Assembly (NCBI GenBank): GCA_944472155.2
Contig: OX235279.1
Coordinates: 63,523,564 to 63,587,563, forward strand
Direction: 5' to 3'
Length of the DNA stretch: 64,000 nucleotides
From: Trichobilharzia szidati
Lineage: Eukaryota; Platyhelminthes; Trematoda; Strigeidida; Schistosomatidae
This document shows positions 34,511 through 46,588 of this stretch, one piece after another. Numbering within the stretch: position 1 is the first letter of the stretch; every line of letters starts with the position of its first letter. The notes under the pieces are model-generated. The model made no database searches and was not told the origin of the DNA. It was given only the letters and a program-made list of their open reading frames with translations. The translations under genes were made by a program, and so were the position numbers.

Positions 34511-36789
34511 AAAGAATGTGGTTTTTTTCTCAATTTTCGATATCATAATATACAAAAATTAAATTCTGAACTCATTCTACATGGTCGATTTTGTGCTCAT
34601 TTCATTCTGAGATCTGTTTTACCGTATGATGTAGATGTATTTTGTGGTTGACAAACACTGATGTAGACTAAGTGTTATTACATTTTTTGTGTCGTTCGTG
34701 ATAAAACCACAGTGCATCTGTTAAACTTTAAACCCTTTCAAACTATGAAAATCAAATAATCAATATCACTACTGAAGTCTGATTGACGTACTACTTTTGT
34801 TCCCGAACGATACACACAATGTTCAAAATGGGCAATTTTCTACACGACATAGCACAGCAATAATTCAGGCAATCTGTATCTCATGGAAAGTAAATCAACT
34901 GCTGACCTAGACCCATGTACAAACAGTCTGTAAGACCTCTCGACATATTACATTATATCACAACTCCCGTCTAGCCTATCAAGTGATTCCCAATTTGCCG
35001 ATTTAGTAAATAGCGAATACCCTACACCATACCAAAATATTCAAGCAGTGGCTCACGAGGATTACCTAACTATCTTCATGAAAGAAGACTTAATGGAGTC
35101 AGTGGTGTAATGAACCGCAAATTACAGACTGCTTCAAAGCTTCTCGAATCTTATAGCGACCAGCTGTTATTACCTGCATTATAAAACATAACCATTCTTG
35201 TTGTAAATGTTTTATCATCAGTGATATTATATGCAGTATTTCTTTAAGAGATGCTTGTACTCATACATGAATCATTTGAAGATAATCCATTACTTTTTAT
35301 AATGGGTTGTTTCAATTTGTGAAACCTATCTTTCGGTGTGACATGGCTAGTCAGAGCTTGATTACCTTTAGTGCCAGGTCCATCGTAAACAATGAATTGA
35401 CCTTAGTCGATGAAGCTTGCAGCAAATACGGACGAAATTATGAATTCTTTTTCCTCGAAGGACACTTGACTTTTAGAAAAAACGGACAATACATTCTTGC
35501 GTGAAGCCATGTAGCCTAGTGCAATCGTGCTGGTAAGATGTATATAAGTAATACTTAGTGAGTATTAAGTGACTTATCGAACTAAACTCTTCTAGTTGCG
35601 TCATATTTCCTTCGGAATTACAGCAATAAACGTCTAAGCATAAAAATCACAGCATTTCTTCGAACTGCCTTGTGAGAACACACCTAAAAATATTGCAATT
35701 AATTCGAGCACGGCTGAAAACGATTATTAAAATAGTTTGTGCTTCTTCAAAATACAGAAACGACTTAGGCTTAGTTGAGTTATTCAGGTGAATACCGAAT
35801 ACCTCGCAGCTAATTACTATTAACAACATTTTTGACCTGAATTTCCGAAGCACCTTCTTCTGTCTAGTATGTATATCATTTATTTACTTTCAGAGAGTGA
35901 CCCAATATAACACTAAGCCATATGCCTCTACACTATCTGCTATCTAAAACGAAAATGTCAAGCATGTAATTTGGAATTATTTTCAGTAGATTATTCAAGC
36001 AAGAAAAATTAGCTATTTGCACTTAAGTGACACAACCTCACATCATTCGAATGAGAAAGTTTAACTAACATCCTACTTTGAAGTGAATTTAAGGTAATTG
36101 CATCTTTATATTTGACCCATTGAAAAATAATGTAAGCTAAACTATGTTTATGCAAAATGAGTTTAATTCATAGTCCTGTGAATCTCCAATAGTCTAATGA
36201 CGATATTCAGAATGATATTTAATTGTTTGTAGATAGTTTTGAATCAGTTCGCTGTTTTTACATTTCAGCATCAATGACCATGAAAGCTAATCAACTTCTG
36301 ATGCTAAGGGGAAAGAATTATCACCATCTATAATTCACGGTGTAAAAATGTTTACATTTCTGTGACACATAGTATCGAAGCTATAATCCTGATTTATTTG
36401 TTTATTTTACCTTATGTTATGACCCACCAAATTGTTCACTGTAAATAATACTTTGCAATAAAACAGTAATTGGCACTTTACTAAGATTATTAATTTATGA
36501 AAAAAATTTGCTTACCGTGTTGTGGTAGTTATATAGACTCTCACTAGAGATTACCAGTCATAACGTACAATGAATGCAATTATTCAGGCCCATATAAAGC
36601 TTATAATTCAGAATAGTTCCTCATCAGACTAAGGTGGGTGACTTTAATGTTGTGCATGTTATTCAATGCTTCTGTGAATATTGCGTAGGTAGAAGCATGT
36701 CAAGCACATCAAATACTACCTTCATTGCTGTTAAACGACAATGCAATCATCTATATATTCAACGAACATAACCGTCTTTATGTTGAGCG
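34511..36789. other. No gene seen
   Basis: 2.3 kb of AT-rich DNA with only short frames and no repeats that I recognise from elsewhere in the window. Confidence 0.4.
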
Positions 36790-37490
36790 AAATTTATTAA
36801 TAAGGTTCACAGTGGTAAAATTTAAGTTCACATTAGAAGTTGGCAGCCGATTGCATTGTTAACCAGCTTGTTAATATTCTGGTAGACAGGCACATGGACT
36901 CATGTGAAAAATGGGCTAAATCCATTTTATCTAACTCACACCACCCTCTTCACTCACAACTCTCCCCCTGCATCTCATCAGGTAAAACCGGAAGCCTATA
37001 TAGAAAACCATATGCTCGCACCAGCAAGTACAAAAACTCAACCATATCCTACTTAGCTCGTGTTCTGTGCGATAAAGAAAGCATTAGGCGTGACACCTAT
37101 AATTCATTAAATAGTCAGTAGTACAAGTGGATCTCGTCTTTCCAACTCATATCATTTATAGGTACAACATTTTCTTTCTTTCTTTTCCTTTTCTCTCTCC
37201 TTTTTTTCTTTTTTTCCGTTATGTGCTGCTTTGTTTCTTTTTCTCGATTACGCCAGTAAATATGACAGCTCCTACTTTTCTAACACCTTCAAACACTGTT
37301 CAGCTTTACCTTTGCTACCGACATGCCAATGTGTTGTTGTAATAATGAACTGAGATTTCCTTAATCTATGTAGAATCTATTGATAATGTACTAACTGGAT
37401 GCAATACTGTAGTAAAAATGCAGAGAATTCCATTCTGTATCACATGCACTCTTTTGGAATAAAGCAAATTATTATTATTGTACGAAATTT
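36790..37490 (+). mobile_element. LINE C-terminus and 3' UTR fragment
   Basis: A frame at 36840-37121 ends with 'SLYRKPYARTSKYKNSTISY' and 'LARVLCDKESIRRDTYNSL', wording typical of the extreme C-terminus of jockey/CR1-type LINE ORF2 (arginine/tyrosine-rich, 'S.I.YLAR.L'). A pyrimidine-rich 3' UTR follows (37160-37250) and the element ends with AATAAA and an ATT-repeat tail near 37490. Nothing of the RT palm is present: strongly 5'-truncated. Confidence 0.65.
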
Positions 37491-38440
37491 ACTCTTAAAC
37501 TACACCGCAACGAAGAGAAATGATCAAAGGTGTTCAGTCTCATCAGTTTTATATTTATTCTTCTTAAAGTAACCAGATTGCAAATTAGAATTAGAATTAT
37601 CCTTAAATTGTCAAACCTTAGTTTCAGTTCAAAATAAGTAAACAAGATTTTTTCATCTCAAGAATGGTTCAAAGTTTATTGGTTTCCATTATTTTACTTT
37701 TTCTGATTATTTCTTACTAACGTTAATATTGGAGCTGTGTCGACAAAATGTAGTTAATGAAAACTCACATCAGTATATCACTACATCTGACAATACAGTT
37801 TTAATCACGAAAGAACAGAATACCTTTCTAACTATTTAAATAAGAATCAGCTGTTTCCACGGTTACACATCTTACATTTGTGTTCGCATTTTAATGTGTT
37901 CACCGCACCACATTTATTTCACATGTTAAAATAACTCTTTAACAGACCATTACTTTTCAGCTGTAAAACTGGAAAGAAGACTTGAATAAACAAAACGTTA
38001 GTGAATGCACATTAGAAAGCACACACTCGATTAGAAAAGTTTTATTGAAAAACAAATATCAAACTTAACGTATTTCAGTGATATTTAAGTTTAAGAATTT
38101 TAAAACTGACTTTTGAACATACAACAATTAAAAGATGTGAAGCACAATTTATTTCTTCAGCATTACAAATACTATTATAAACTATTAATTTTATTAAAAT
38201 AAATTATTTATACATAATGATAATAATCGAAATCATTAACCTAAAATTCAGAGATAAATATGAAATAAGACTTCTTATTGAAAATTTTATTTAAGTCACA
38301 CGCACTGAGAGAAAAAGTGAAATTAAAAAAAATTGTCTTTTACTTGTGATCAGAACAGGTGAAAAAATGAAGCCATCGTTAATTTCGAAGTAGTAGCGCC
38401 CATGTTGATGAGCGAATATAACCTCGCCTAGTTAACTAGC
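37491..38440. other. No gene seen
   Basis: AT-rich spacer ahead of the RTE. Confidence 0.4.
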
Positions 38441-40985
38441 TTACTAGTTTAATCTTTATGGGCAATATGAATACCGAACTGGGAGCAGACAATACAGGAA
38501 AAGGGCTCTTCATGGATCGAGAGGCTCTAGAAAAAATGAATGAGAACGGATAATTATTCGTAGACTTCTGCGCTTTCAATGATTTCGTGATTGGAAGCAG
38601 CGTGCACAAGCACAAGGACATACACAAATCAACATGGGTCTCGCCTGACGGATACACCACGAACCAGACAGTTTTCATCTCAATCTCAAGGAAGCAGAGA
38701 TGCAGTCTGCTGGACACAAAGTAGAGAAGGGGAGTAGATATGTGCGGGCTCGGACCATCATCTAGTTCAAGGAACCTTTTAGGCGAACATGAATTCCCTC
38801 AAAACATTTGGAGACAGGCTACAACTCAAGTTCAGCATTCAGAGACCGAAAAATGCAACTACAAAAGATACGTTTACTGCAGCTATCAGAGCATAGTCAG
38901 AGACACTAAGTAGCATCAATGAGGAAACCTGTGTGGGAGGACATTGGAGCTCTCTGAAGACCATATTCAAGGAGACGTGTACAACTGTTCTAAGAAGAGA
39001 CAAGATAAGCAGTGGCTTTAAACTGATACTTGGAAGCAAATAAAAGAGAGGAGAATGGTGAAACAGAAGATGGACGAATGCAGAGATGGGCAAAAGAAGG
39101 TGAAGCTGCACTGAATAAAGAAGTGAAGGAGAGTTCCAGGAAAGACAAAAGACAATTCTACGACACACTGGTTGGCAGCTGAAGCAGAACAAGCAGGGCG
39201 CAGGTGAAAAAGGCCTCAGGATATTATATCACACAACCACGTCTCTATCCGGAAAGCGAGCAACGCAGATGATGCCTATAAAAGATGGTCAAGGGAACTT
39301 AATTATCAAACACGAGAGAGACAAGAATTGTTGAATCGAACATCACCTGCAAATCGCCCAGAAATACACCACCACCAACAGCACGCACAGAACTGCCTGC
39401 AAGTCGACACAAATCCCCCAACAAAAGCAGAAATTCTGAAAGCGATGAACTACTGAAGTCCAATCGGGAAGGCAGCAGGACCAGACGGAATTCCCCTCGA
39501 AGCACTGAAAACAGACCCAGAGACTAAAGTAGATAATCTCACGCCAGTATTGCTAAAGGTTTATAAGGAGGGAAAGGTACCTACCAATTGGAAGAAAAGC
39601 TGGCTACCTTGTCAATTTGCCAGAGAGGGGCGAATTACGCCTCACTCTGCAAGAACTGGTGTGGAATCATACTTCTGTCCTCGCCAAGCGAAATACTAAA
39701 TGGCATCATCCTGGCGAGAATAAAAGATGCATTGGGTGCATAACTGCTCCCATCGGAACAAGCTGGATTTAGGAGAGGCAAATCATGTGCTGATCAGATT
39801 GCAACTATACGCATCGTTATCACAGAACAAAGCATAGAATGGCAGTCAAACCTCTGTCCACCTCAAATTCATCGACTTCGTAAAGGTCTTCACCAGATAG
39901 CGTTGACCGAGAAGTAATCTGGAAACTACTTCAACACTATGGAATGCAGTGCCCGAGTCTTTATCAACCTAATTCATCATCTATATGGCAGTAGCACATA
40001 TCAGGTGATCCACAACGGGAAACTCAGCGAGGCATTCGAAGTGCATAGAGGAGTAAGACAAGGCTGCCCACTACTATCACCGATGATATTCTTAATTGTT
40101 GTGAACTGGATTATGCGTCAAACTGTGGGCAGCGAGGAGTCAGGACTATACTGGACGAACGATAAGAAGACTCTAGAAGATTTTGATTTCGCGGACAATT
40201 TATGTCTAATGTCACGCAAACTCAAAGACTTGCAGGCGCAAACCACCGAACTAGCAGAAGAAGATGGTGACAAAGACAAAAGTCCTTGTGAACATAAAGA
40301 AGAAGGAGGTGTTGAAGATGACCAATCGACAGCAACAACAACCAGCGCTAATCACTATCAACTGGATAAATTTGAAAGAGTTCACCTCCTGCACTTACGT
40401 AGAAAGCATTGCTTCAACGGAAGATTTCAAAGCCAGAATCGGAGAGGCACCTTCACCAACCTGAAACAAGTTTGGCAATCTTCTGCACTCAATACAAGGA
40501 ACCAGATTCGGATTTTCAACACAAATCTCAAATCGGTCCTTCTATATGGGTGAGAAACTTGCAGTGTGTCAAAAAATAATTTTCAACAGGTTGCAGACTT
40601 TTATCAATAGCCAACTTCTCTCCATAATAAAGATCAAATGGCCAGGTAGAAAGAATTAGTAACAAGAAACTCTAGCTGGGAACAAACCAACCAAGAGCCA
40701 ATCGCTCAACAAATATGTAGGAGAAAGTGGAGATGGATCGGATGCATGCTGAGGGGACCGTCGGATGACATCGCGCGCCAGGCCCTTGAGTGGAATCTCA
40801 ATGGGAAGCGACTAGTGGGTCGTCGGAGGGTGATATGGAGGAGATCGTGTGATGAGGAGATGAGAGGTTATGGGAAATCGTCGGGGCAGCTGAAGAGTAC
40901 TGCAGAGAATAGAACAAGGCGAAGATTTGTTGTTGAAGCTCTATATCCCACTCGGAAGCGAATAATGATAAGTAAGAGAGTATCA
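38441..40985 (+). mobile_element. Long decayed RTE-like LINE, endonuclease to C-terminus
   Basis: Order on the + strand: apurinic-type endonuclease ('MNTELGADNTGKGLFMD', 'STWVSPDGYTTNQTVFISIS', 38467-38700), linker, RT ('IGKAAGPDGIPLEALKTDPE' near 39470-39530, 'VHLKFIDFVKVF' near 39860, then the open part 39939-40553), and the C-terminal region ('WRWIGCMLRGPSDDIARQAL', 'TAENRTRRRFVVEALYPTR'). The 5' end is missing before the first endonuclease motif. Many frameshifts and stops: dead. Confidence 0.9.
39939..40553 (+). pseudogene. RTE reverse-transcriptase palm segment with mutated active site
   Basis: The longest open part of the RTE (204 codons). It contains 'YQVIHNGKLSEAFEVHRGVR' and 'QGCPLLSPMIFLIVVNWIMR' (palm motif with RQGC..SP), then 'LEDFDFADNLCLMSRKLKD'. 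The catalytic F-A-D-D box has become F-A-D-N, so the second metal-binding aspartate is lost. After about codon 110 the frame departs from the family, which continues in another frame from 40264 ('VLVNIKKKEVLKMTNRQQQQ'). An in-frame ATG exists but is not the natural start. Confidence 0.85.
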
Positions 40986-41619
40986 TCAACATTTAAAAAG
41001 TAACTGAGGATTAAGAAGCAGCGGATAGCTGTCTCATCCTGGCTTCGGTCTCTTACGAAGTGTGTTTTCATGAAATTATCAGAGTTTGCACCAAGTGTTT
41101 CTGCATCATAACCTTAAGGTGAGTCATAATATTAAACAAAACAAATGTTTCTCTCTCTATTGTTTCAAATGGCTGCCTAAATGATGTCACTTATTAAAGA
41201 CACCCACTTTGAAACAAAATAACCAAGCTGTCGGTGCTGGGAATTAAAAAAGAACTTTAGATTTTTGAGTAATTTACTGAGGCGTACAAAGAGGTCTAAA
41301 AGTATACAACTGTTTAGCGAGTTATACGTCATTTAATATAGATAAGACAAATGTATTGAACACAGAGTAATCAATTTCCACAGAAATATGAAATTCAAGA
41401 GAAAATAAGAGGAGCGAAAAAAAAGAAGTTAAACTGATTAAATTCCATTTTATAATTTAAGAAGGTAATTGAAGTGATAACTGGGATAGCGAAACCAACT
41501 TAGTATTTCTACTGCTTGCATTATAAGTAGATATTGTGCACAAGATCCAGACTTATTGACCTTAATTCCACTTGTTAGATTTTGTCACTAAACAACATCA
41601 GTTACAGAGAATATGGAAA
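40986..41619. other. No gene seen
   Basis: AT-rich spacer after the RTE 3' end. Confidence 0.4.
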
Positions 41620-41710
41620 CCAGGAAGCACAAGATAGCTGTTCTGTAATACTTTGGGACTCCTCATCAGTACGCACCTGCTACCCCATCGGCGGTCGATG
41701 TTGGTTCGTG
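41620..41710 (-). ncRNA. Degenerate hammerhead-ribozyme SINE fragment
   Basis: On the - strand the scrap reads 'CTGATGAGGAGTCCCAAA', the conserved CUGAUGA core plus the first strand of stem II seen in schistosome hammerhead SINEs (Sm-alpha type). The expected partner 'GGAC-GAAAC' is decayed to 'TTACAGAACAG' near 41640. The ribozyme core is therefore incomplete and should be inactive. Confidence 0.55.
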
Positions 41711-42007
41711 ATGAAAATGCAACAACTAAAATTAATCTAAAGTCCTGTAATCTTATTTATTGGCCTTAGTCAATGAAACTGCAAATGCTTCAAGAATTTT
41801 ACCTAGTTTATATTTACATGTTCTGGAAATAAATTTTGCGAGTACGCGGCTGTTATGCTAATTCTGCGTGTTATAAGATTCTATAATTTCTTGTTCTCGA
41901 CTTAGGAATTAACAGTTTTAATGAGCTTCATCATAAAATACATACATAAAATACAGTTTTAGTGGTCAGAATGATTCGAAGATTGACGGTCATCGATTCA
42001 AATTAAC

Positions 42008-42028
42008 GTAGATATATATATATATATA
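42008..42028. repeat. (AT)n microsatellite
   Basis: A short run of alternating TA at about 42012-42028. Confidence 0.9.
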
Positions 42029-42181
42029 ACTTGTTAATGCAACGAATAAATATTAAATTTCCTATCCATTACATTCTCGTTTTATATCGTGTGATTGTCA
42101 ATAGGAGAATGTATAACGATGGTTAAGTTTTTATAAACATTACCTTCCCTAGCCAATCACTGTTGGCCTAGCTAAATTTCC

Positions 42182-42344
42182 ATTGATATAAGAATAAAAC
42201 TTGTGCACTGTGGTAGAGTGTAATTCCATTATGGGTAAATTTTATTTTGATGAAGTCTCACAGTGTTATACAGTAATGTTTACAGTAAACATTACTGTAT
42301 AACACTGTGAGACTTCATCAAAATAAAATTTACCCATAATGGAA
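42182..42344. repeat. Perfect palindrome from two inverted copies of the 190-bp repeat
   Basis: 42224-42344 is a perfect inverted repeat with 60-bp arms around one unpaired base (A at 42284). Both arms consist of the tail of the dispersed repeat of 10.3, 50.1 and 58.8 kb ('CATAATGGAA', 'CACTGTGAGACTTCATC'). The left arm continues alone to 42182 ('ATTGATATAAGAATAAAACT'), where the repeat normally ends. Confidence 0.95.
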
Positions 42345-44162
42345 CTAAATTTCCATGTTCTAACTGCCTAGTTGAACCCTATTTATTTGTGTGACCTTCG
42401 CGTTTGACCTCATAGTCACTATATTTGATGAATTAAATTACCTTATCTAGTCGAGTCAGTGGGATCCCCAGGTCGATAGGGTTTTTCATTGAGTAAGTTC
42501 ATAGATGCAAACAGCAGACTGATTCCTGTGTTATTAGGAATTCTTCCTACATACACACATAAAACAGATCTCAGATGCCTTACTAATGGTGCTGTGATCA
42601 ATATCTGCTCTATTTTATTAGTATCCGATAGCCGATTTCTATGTATAATTGAGAAATGTGAAAGATTCACCTACGTACTGATTGATTTAATGATACATTC
42701 TAAGACTTTCTAATTAGGTGTATCAAAGAAGCGTGATCTGTTTGAATGTTGAAAATAAAACTTTCCAGTAAACAAGAACGGGTATGATTTTAACTCCTCA
42801 GTTTCGTGTTAAATGAATGTTAACGCTTGAATATTAAAATTTTAAGGTGGGGCAACACAGAACGTATGACTCAACTAAGGAAGTCATTAGCAGATGACGA
42901 ATAAATCGAACTTGTATGCTACATAAATAAGCGCAAACCTTGACTTAGTTAAGAAGTTTTTATTCAGACTAGTAAAGACTCATTGGATGGTAAACTGCTA
43001 ACAAAATGAGACCACTGGTCAATCTAAAACAGCAGTGAATTTATAATTTACATTAGGAATTATTAAAAAGACGGTGGCTTTATTAGTTTGCTTTTATTTA
43101 AGCAGAACGATATCCTGATACGTTTGATTTGGAGATGGAGGATGTAAAGCTGAGATTTCTAACAAGTTATTTCAGTAAGCATTGATAAAGTTATTGAAAT
43201 GTTATATTTACTTCAGCCAGCTTTAAAAGCATTCTGTACACAGACTGATGGAATTTCGTTAACACTGAAAAAGTAGTGAAAATGTGACTTTCACTAGAAA
43301 TTTGGATGAGTACCAACAATGGTATCCATAGGAATCGTTAAGATGGCAGTTTCAGTTGAAATTAACGTTAGCTGAATATTATAAAGTTGGATAACAGAAG
43401 ATTATAATGAATTGCACCGCTTTATAATATTCTTTGTAGTACAAAGTCAGCATGGTAATATCACATTAATCGATTTCTAACAAAACTGAAGAGTTTGTTG
43501 GGTAATTTTCTGTGGTACATCAAATGGAAATTAAAGTAGCTTTTAATCAATACTGGTTTCACAAATTAAAGTGACAGTTACCTTGATTTTTCAACCATTT
43601 ATGACTTATTTTATGATTTCAATCGTGTGTCACATTCTCTAACTGAGTAACATATAGTTAGAAAATAAATTTAAAAAGACGTTTCTCAAGTCATCTTGAC
43701 ATACTGAAACATATTAGGAAATCAGTGGTGATGCAAACGAGAAATTCTTGACAGGAAACACAAGCTTTTGTTTCACCTCCTTGCAATACCACATTCCGGA
43801 TAGTTTCATACGGAGACTTTCCTCATCGACGACACCTAAATGATATATAAAACAATATTGTCCATGTTAGTAACAAAGAGAAAGTTACTTAAGAAAAGTT
43901 GAATTCTAATTTTGAGACTGCCTTAGATTGTTGCAAATCCGCCTAGATTTGAATCAAATACAATGTTTTGCTAAATCATCAGGTGACAAGTTGGAAAAGT
44001 TGTTGTGAAGACTAATTTAATTAAGCAGCAAAATCACCTCAAATCTTCACAAAACAATTTCCAATGATCACTCATTTGGTTATTATTGACCGACTTCAAG
44101 ACAGATTTATCGTAGTCACAATAATTAATTTGTGAAGTGAACGAAATATTCCCATATTCAGT
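42345..44162. other. No gene seen
   Basis: 1.8 kb of AT-rich DNA without recognised coding sequence. Confidence 0.4.
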
Positions 44163-44500
44163 TATAAGAAAAAGCCGTAAACAGCGAAGAAAATTTCCTT
44201 TTCGACGATTCATTTTCATGAGCTGTACAGTCGTAATTACATTAAACAAAGAAGTCTTTAGACCAATCAGATCCTGGTAACTTTGTCCTCGAAAAACCTA
44301 TTACACAATGTAAGGTGTAAGAAGGGACGACTAACTGTAAGTTAGAAAAGAGACAGAAGTTGACATGACGTAATAAGTGTGAAATAATGACTAGTCAATA
44401 AGCTCGTGTAGAATGGACAGGAACTAGTGGAAAGTCGATAGAGTGTTTTAATATGAAATCTGTATGAAAAAGCAATGTTATTAATAAACATTAATAGAGT
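44163..44500 (-). repeat. Dispersed repeat, probably the Penelope 3' region
   Basis: Matches 51417-51762 in reverse orientation over about 340 bp with high identity (for example 'TCCACTAGTTCCTGTCCATT' and 'CGGCTTTTTCTTAT' on the strand of the partner). It lies just downstream of the - strand Penelope coding remains, which suggests it is their non-coding 3' part. Confidence 0.75.
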
Positions 44501-44645
44501 GGCGGTAAAATATGGACGATGGAAATAATACTGATAACGAAATAATAGTAGTAATAACAATAACAAAGATAATAATAATAATAGTAATAGTGAACTTACA
44601 TAATAAAAAAGAAAGAAGCAGAATTATTGTAAGAGCTTTACACTA

Positions 44646-45228
44646 GCCACGGTAGGGCGAGTGAATGTATGTATCGCTTTTGAATGCAGAGGTTCGGTTT
44701 CAGATCTCGAATAGCTAGTGCTTCAGCTATGCACAGATGGCGTATGTGAAGTCCCTTTGTACGATATTGAGGCACTCTATGTAGCACTATGAAGCATTCA
44801 TGTGAGGGTGCTCAATGTTCGGAGATGACAAGGTGTTTGAGGATAGAGCAGCTGCTATTCTTCTTTTCTCCTCAGGTTAACCAACCTGGACAGTGTTCCA
44901 CAATACGTTTGTGCACTTGACTTTGCGTATGGCCGATATACGTTGCTTCAGAAGAGCAAGTAAATTGATAAATACACATTGAAGTGGCCAAAAGCGGTAT
45001 CTTATGATTAACGTCACACTGGATTAACTGTCTGCTGGAGAATGTGATACGTAAGATGGCTGTTGGAAATGTCTTCTTCAGACATTTAGAAAGGTGGTTT
45101 CTGAGAAATTCTGCTGCAAAGTCACCTTTGAATTCCAGGTTCGTGAAGAGAGTTTTCTTAGGAATAGTTGTGACGTTTGGCGACGGAGGCTTCGCTTTCT
45201 TTCTTTCTCTCTTTTGTGAAGTGTCAAA
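44646..45228 (-). pseudogene. Penelope-like element: RT end and GIY-YIG endonuclease
   Basis: On the - strand in order: 'TIPKKTLFTNLEFKGDFAAE', 'LLATSMCIYQFTCSSEATYI' continuing 'GHTQSQVHKRIVEHCPGWLT' (Y-I-G-H-T is the second half of the GIY-YIG nuclease signature, after the cysteine pair region), and finally 'LCIAEALAIRDLKPNLCIQK' plus 'RYIHSLALPWL', the conserved C-terminus of Penelope-like retroelements. One stop follows W-L-T and another lies after 'ISEH'. The upstream RT palm is not seen, so the copy is truncated. Confidence 0.85.
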
Positions 45229-45439
45229 CTAAACAAGTAAGCTCTGAAAGTGGATAATGATCAATGAAGATAGATGGGAGTACTGCTACTACTATAACTA
45301 TAGGAATTAACAGTAGTTATAAATCTTAGGCTGTTTGATCCTATCAATAGGATGAAAGGTAGCCTGACTGTCTTGTTCTCAAATTCTAACAGTTTAGTGT
45401 GTGTACAGTATTCCAAATTTGATCTATAAAATGAGTTGG

Positions 45440-45605
45440 TTTGTAAGGATGAAATTTGTTTTTACAAGTCTGGGTTCGAACCTCAGTGGGTGCGCACTTC
45501 CTATAATTACTAAACTAGGATGAAACAGCTGTCCAGTATTCCCTGGTTTTCAATGTTTCTCTAACTGATATCAATCCGTGATCAAACTCATAAAATGAGT
45601 TGTTT
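45440..45605 (+). repeat. Hammerhead-type SINE, degenerate
   Basis: A B-box-like 'GGGTTCGAACC' (45472-45482) is followed by 'TGGGTGCGCACTTCC' and 'ACTAGGATGAAACAGCTGTC' (stem II strand plus GAAAC of the hammerhead), then the body 'CCCTGGTTTTCAATG' and 'TAACTGATATCAATCCGTGA'. The CUGAUGA box has been lost between the two halves. The body's last ~55 bp recurs at 55.44 kb. Confidence 0.65.
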
Positions 45606-46481
45606 TTTCAGTTGATTTTAATTCGTAACAAAATCATTCACCCGACCGATGAGCTGATCCGTACACAGACTGCTCTTGAATAAATTAGTATTCCATGTTT
45701 TGTTCTTATTTCTTGAAGCTAGTGCAGTTTTAAAAAGTAGGAAATTTGTCATTAAATAAGTAGACTGGGGTAATTCTAAACAAACTATCCTCTTTTAAGA
45801 GTTATAGCAAAATAATTTCAAGTATATCTGCAGTAAACTCGAGAAATCTACATTCTGGGCTGCGAATCCCATCTATGTAAACATTTTGTTTTATTTTCAA
45901 GTAAGTATCCTCATTCCCAATATACATTTTTTTTCCGCAAATGTACTGCATTTTTAATTTAGATAATAAGTGAGTTCTGTTTATCTCATCCTTTGTGAAA
46001 ATGGACAAAATGAAATAATGAAGAAAGAGAAATGCCCAAACTGTGCCATATGAAAATAATGCAAATAGTGTGGGGTGACCTATACCTTACTCATTGTATT
46101 TGTATATTAAATATTATCGCATAAATTCATCATTTGAATAACAGTGAGCCATTTTTAGTTGGAGGGAAGTTTCTATTCGCTGTGTGTAGATTATTAAAAG
46201 TAAACGAATGAAATAATAAAAAAACAAACATCGTAAACAGGTCACGTACTTTCTAATATAGAACCGTAACAATAAAGAAGTGTGTCCTTCCTATCATCAC
46301 CTGTTACCATTAAATAATTGACGACATAAAACAAAGTTTGAGTAGTACGCATTTTTAAACAAATGAAAACAAAGTTTCACTTCTTTTGTATGCATGTGTA
46401 TTATTGTTCTGGCTGCTTCCATAAGTAACCTATTGTTTTCATTTGTCTTTTTATTTTAAGCAAATATCACCCACGGTTTAT
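45606..46481. other. Upstream flank of the fibrocystin-L-like gene
   Basis: No gene or known repeat seen. It would hold the distal promoter of the gene that starts at 46537. Confidence 0.4.
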
Positions 46482-46500
46482 ATATATATATATATAAAGC
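46482..46500 (+). promoter_or_regulatory. Candidate TATA box of the fibrocystin-L-like gene
   Basis: 'TATATATATATATATAAAG' lies 37-55 bp ahead of the ATG, with a short leader 'CTCAGTTTTGTATTATCAGT' behind it. A start of transcription around 46510-46520 would leave a 5' leader of only 20-30 nt. In AT-rich DNA such a motif may be fortuitous; trans-splicing of a leader is the alternative. Confidence 0.35.
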
Positions 46501-46536
46501 CTTAGTAGAGAGCTCAGTTTTGTATTATCAGTCAAA

Positions 46537-46588
46537 ATGATAACCAGATTAAAAATTTTAATTTTAATATATCTTTTTGGCTTATTCG
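46537..46588 (+). CDS. PKHD1L1: Exon 1: start codon and signal peptide
   Basis: ATG plus 16 mostly hydrophobic codons and one spare base before TTCG|GTAAGT. The reading MITRLKILILIYLFGLF joins exon 2 in phase 1 to complete the signal peptide. Chosen as the start because exon 2 alone has no acceptable signal sequence when its upstream open frame is used and because the donor and phase fit exactly. Confidence 0.75.

Noticed and set aside
37160..37250. Pyrimidine-rich tract as a regulatory element or splice signal
   Set aside because: It lies in the 3' UTR of a truncated LINE that ends with AATAAA and an ATT tail.
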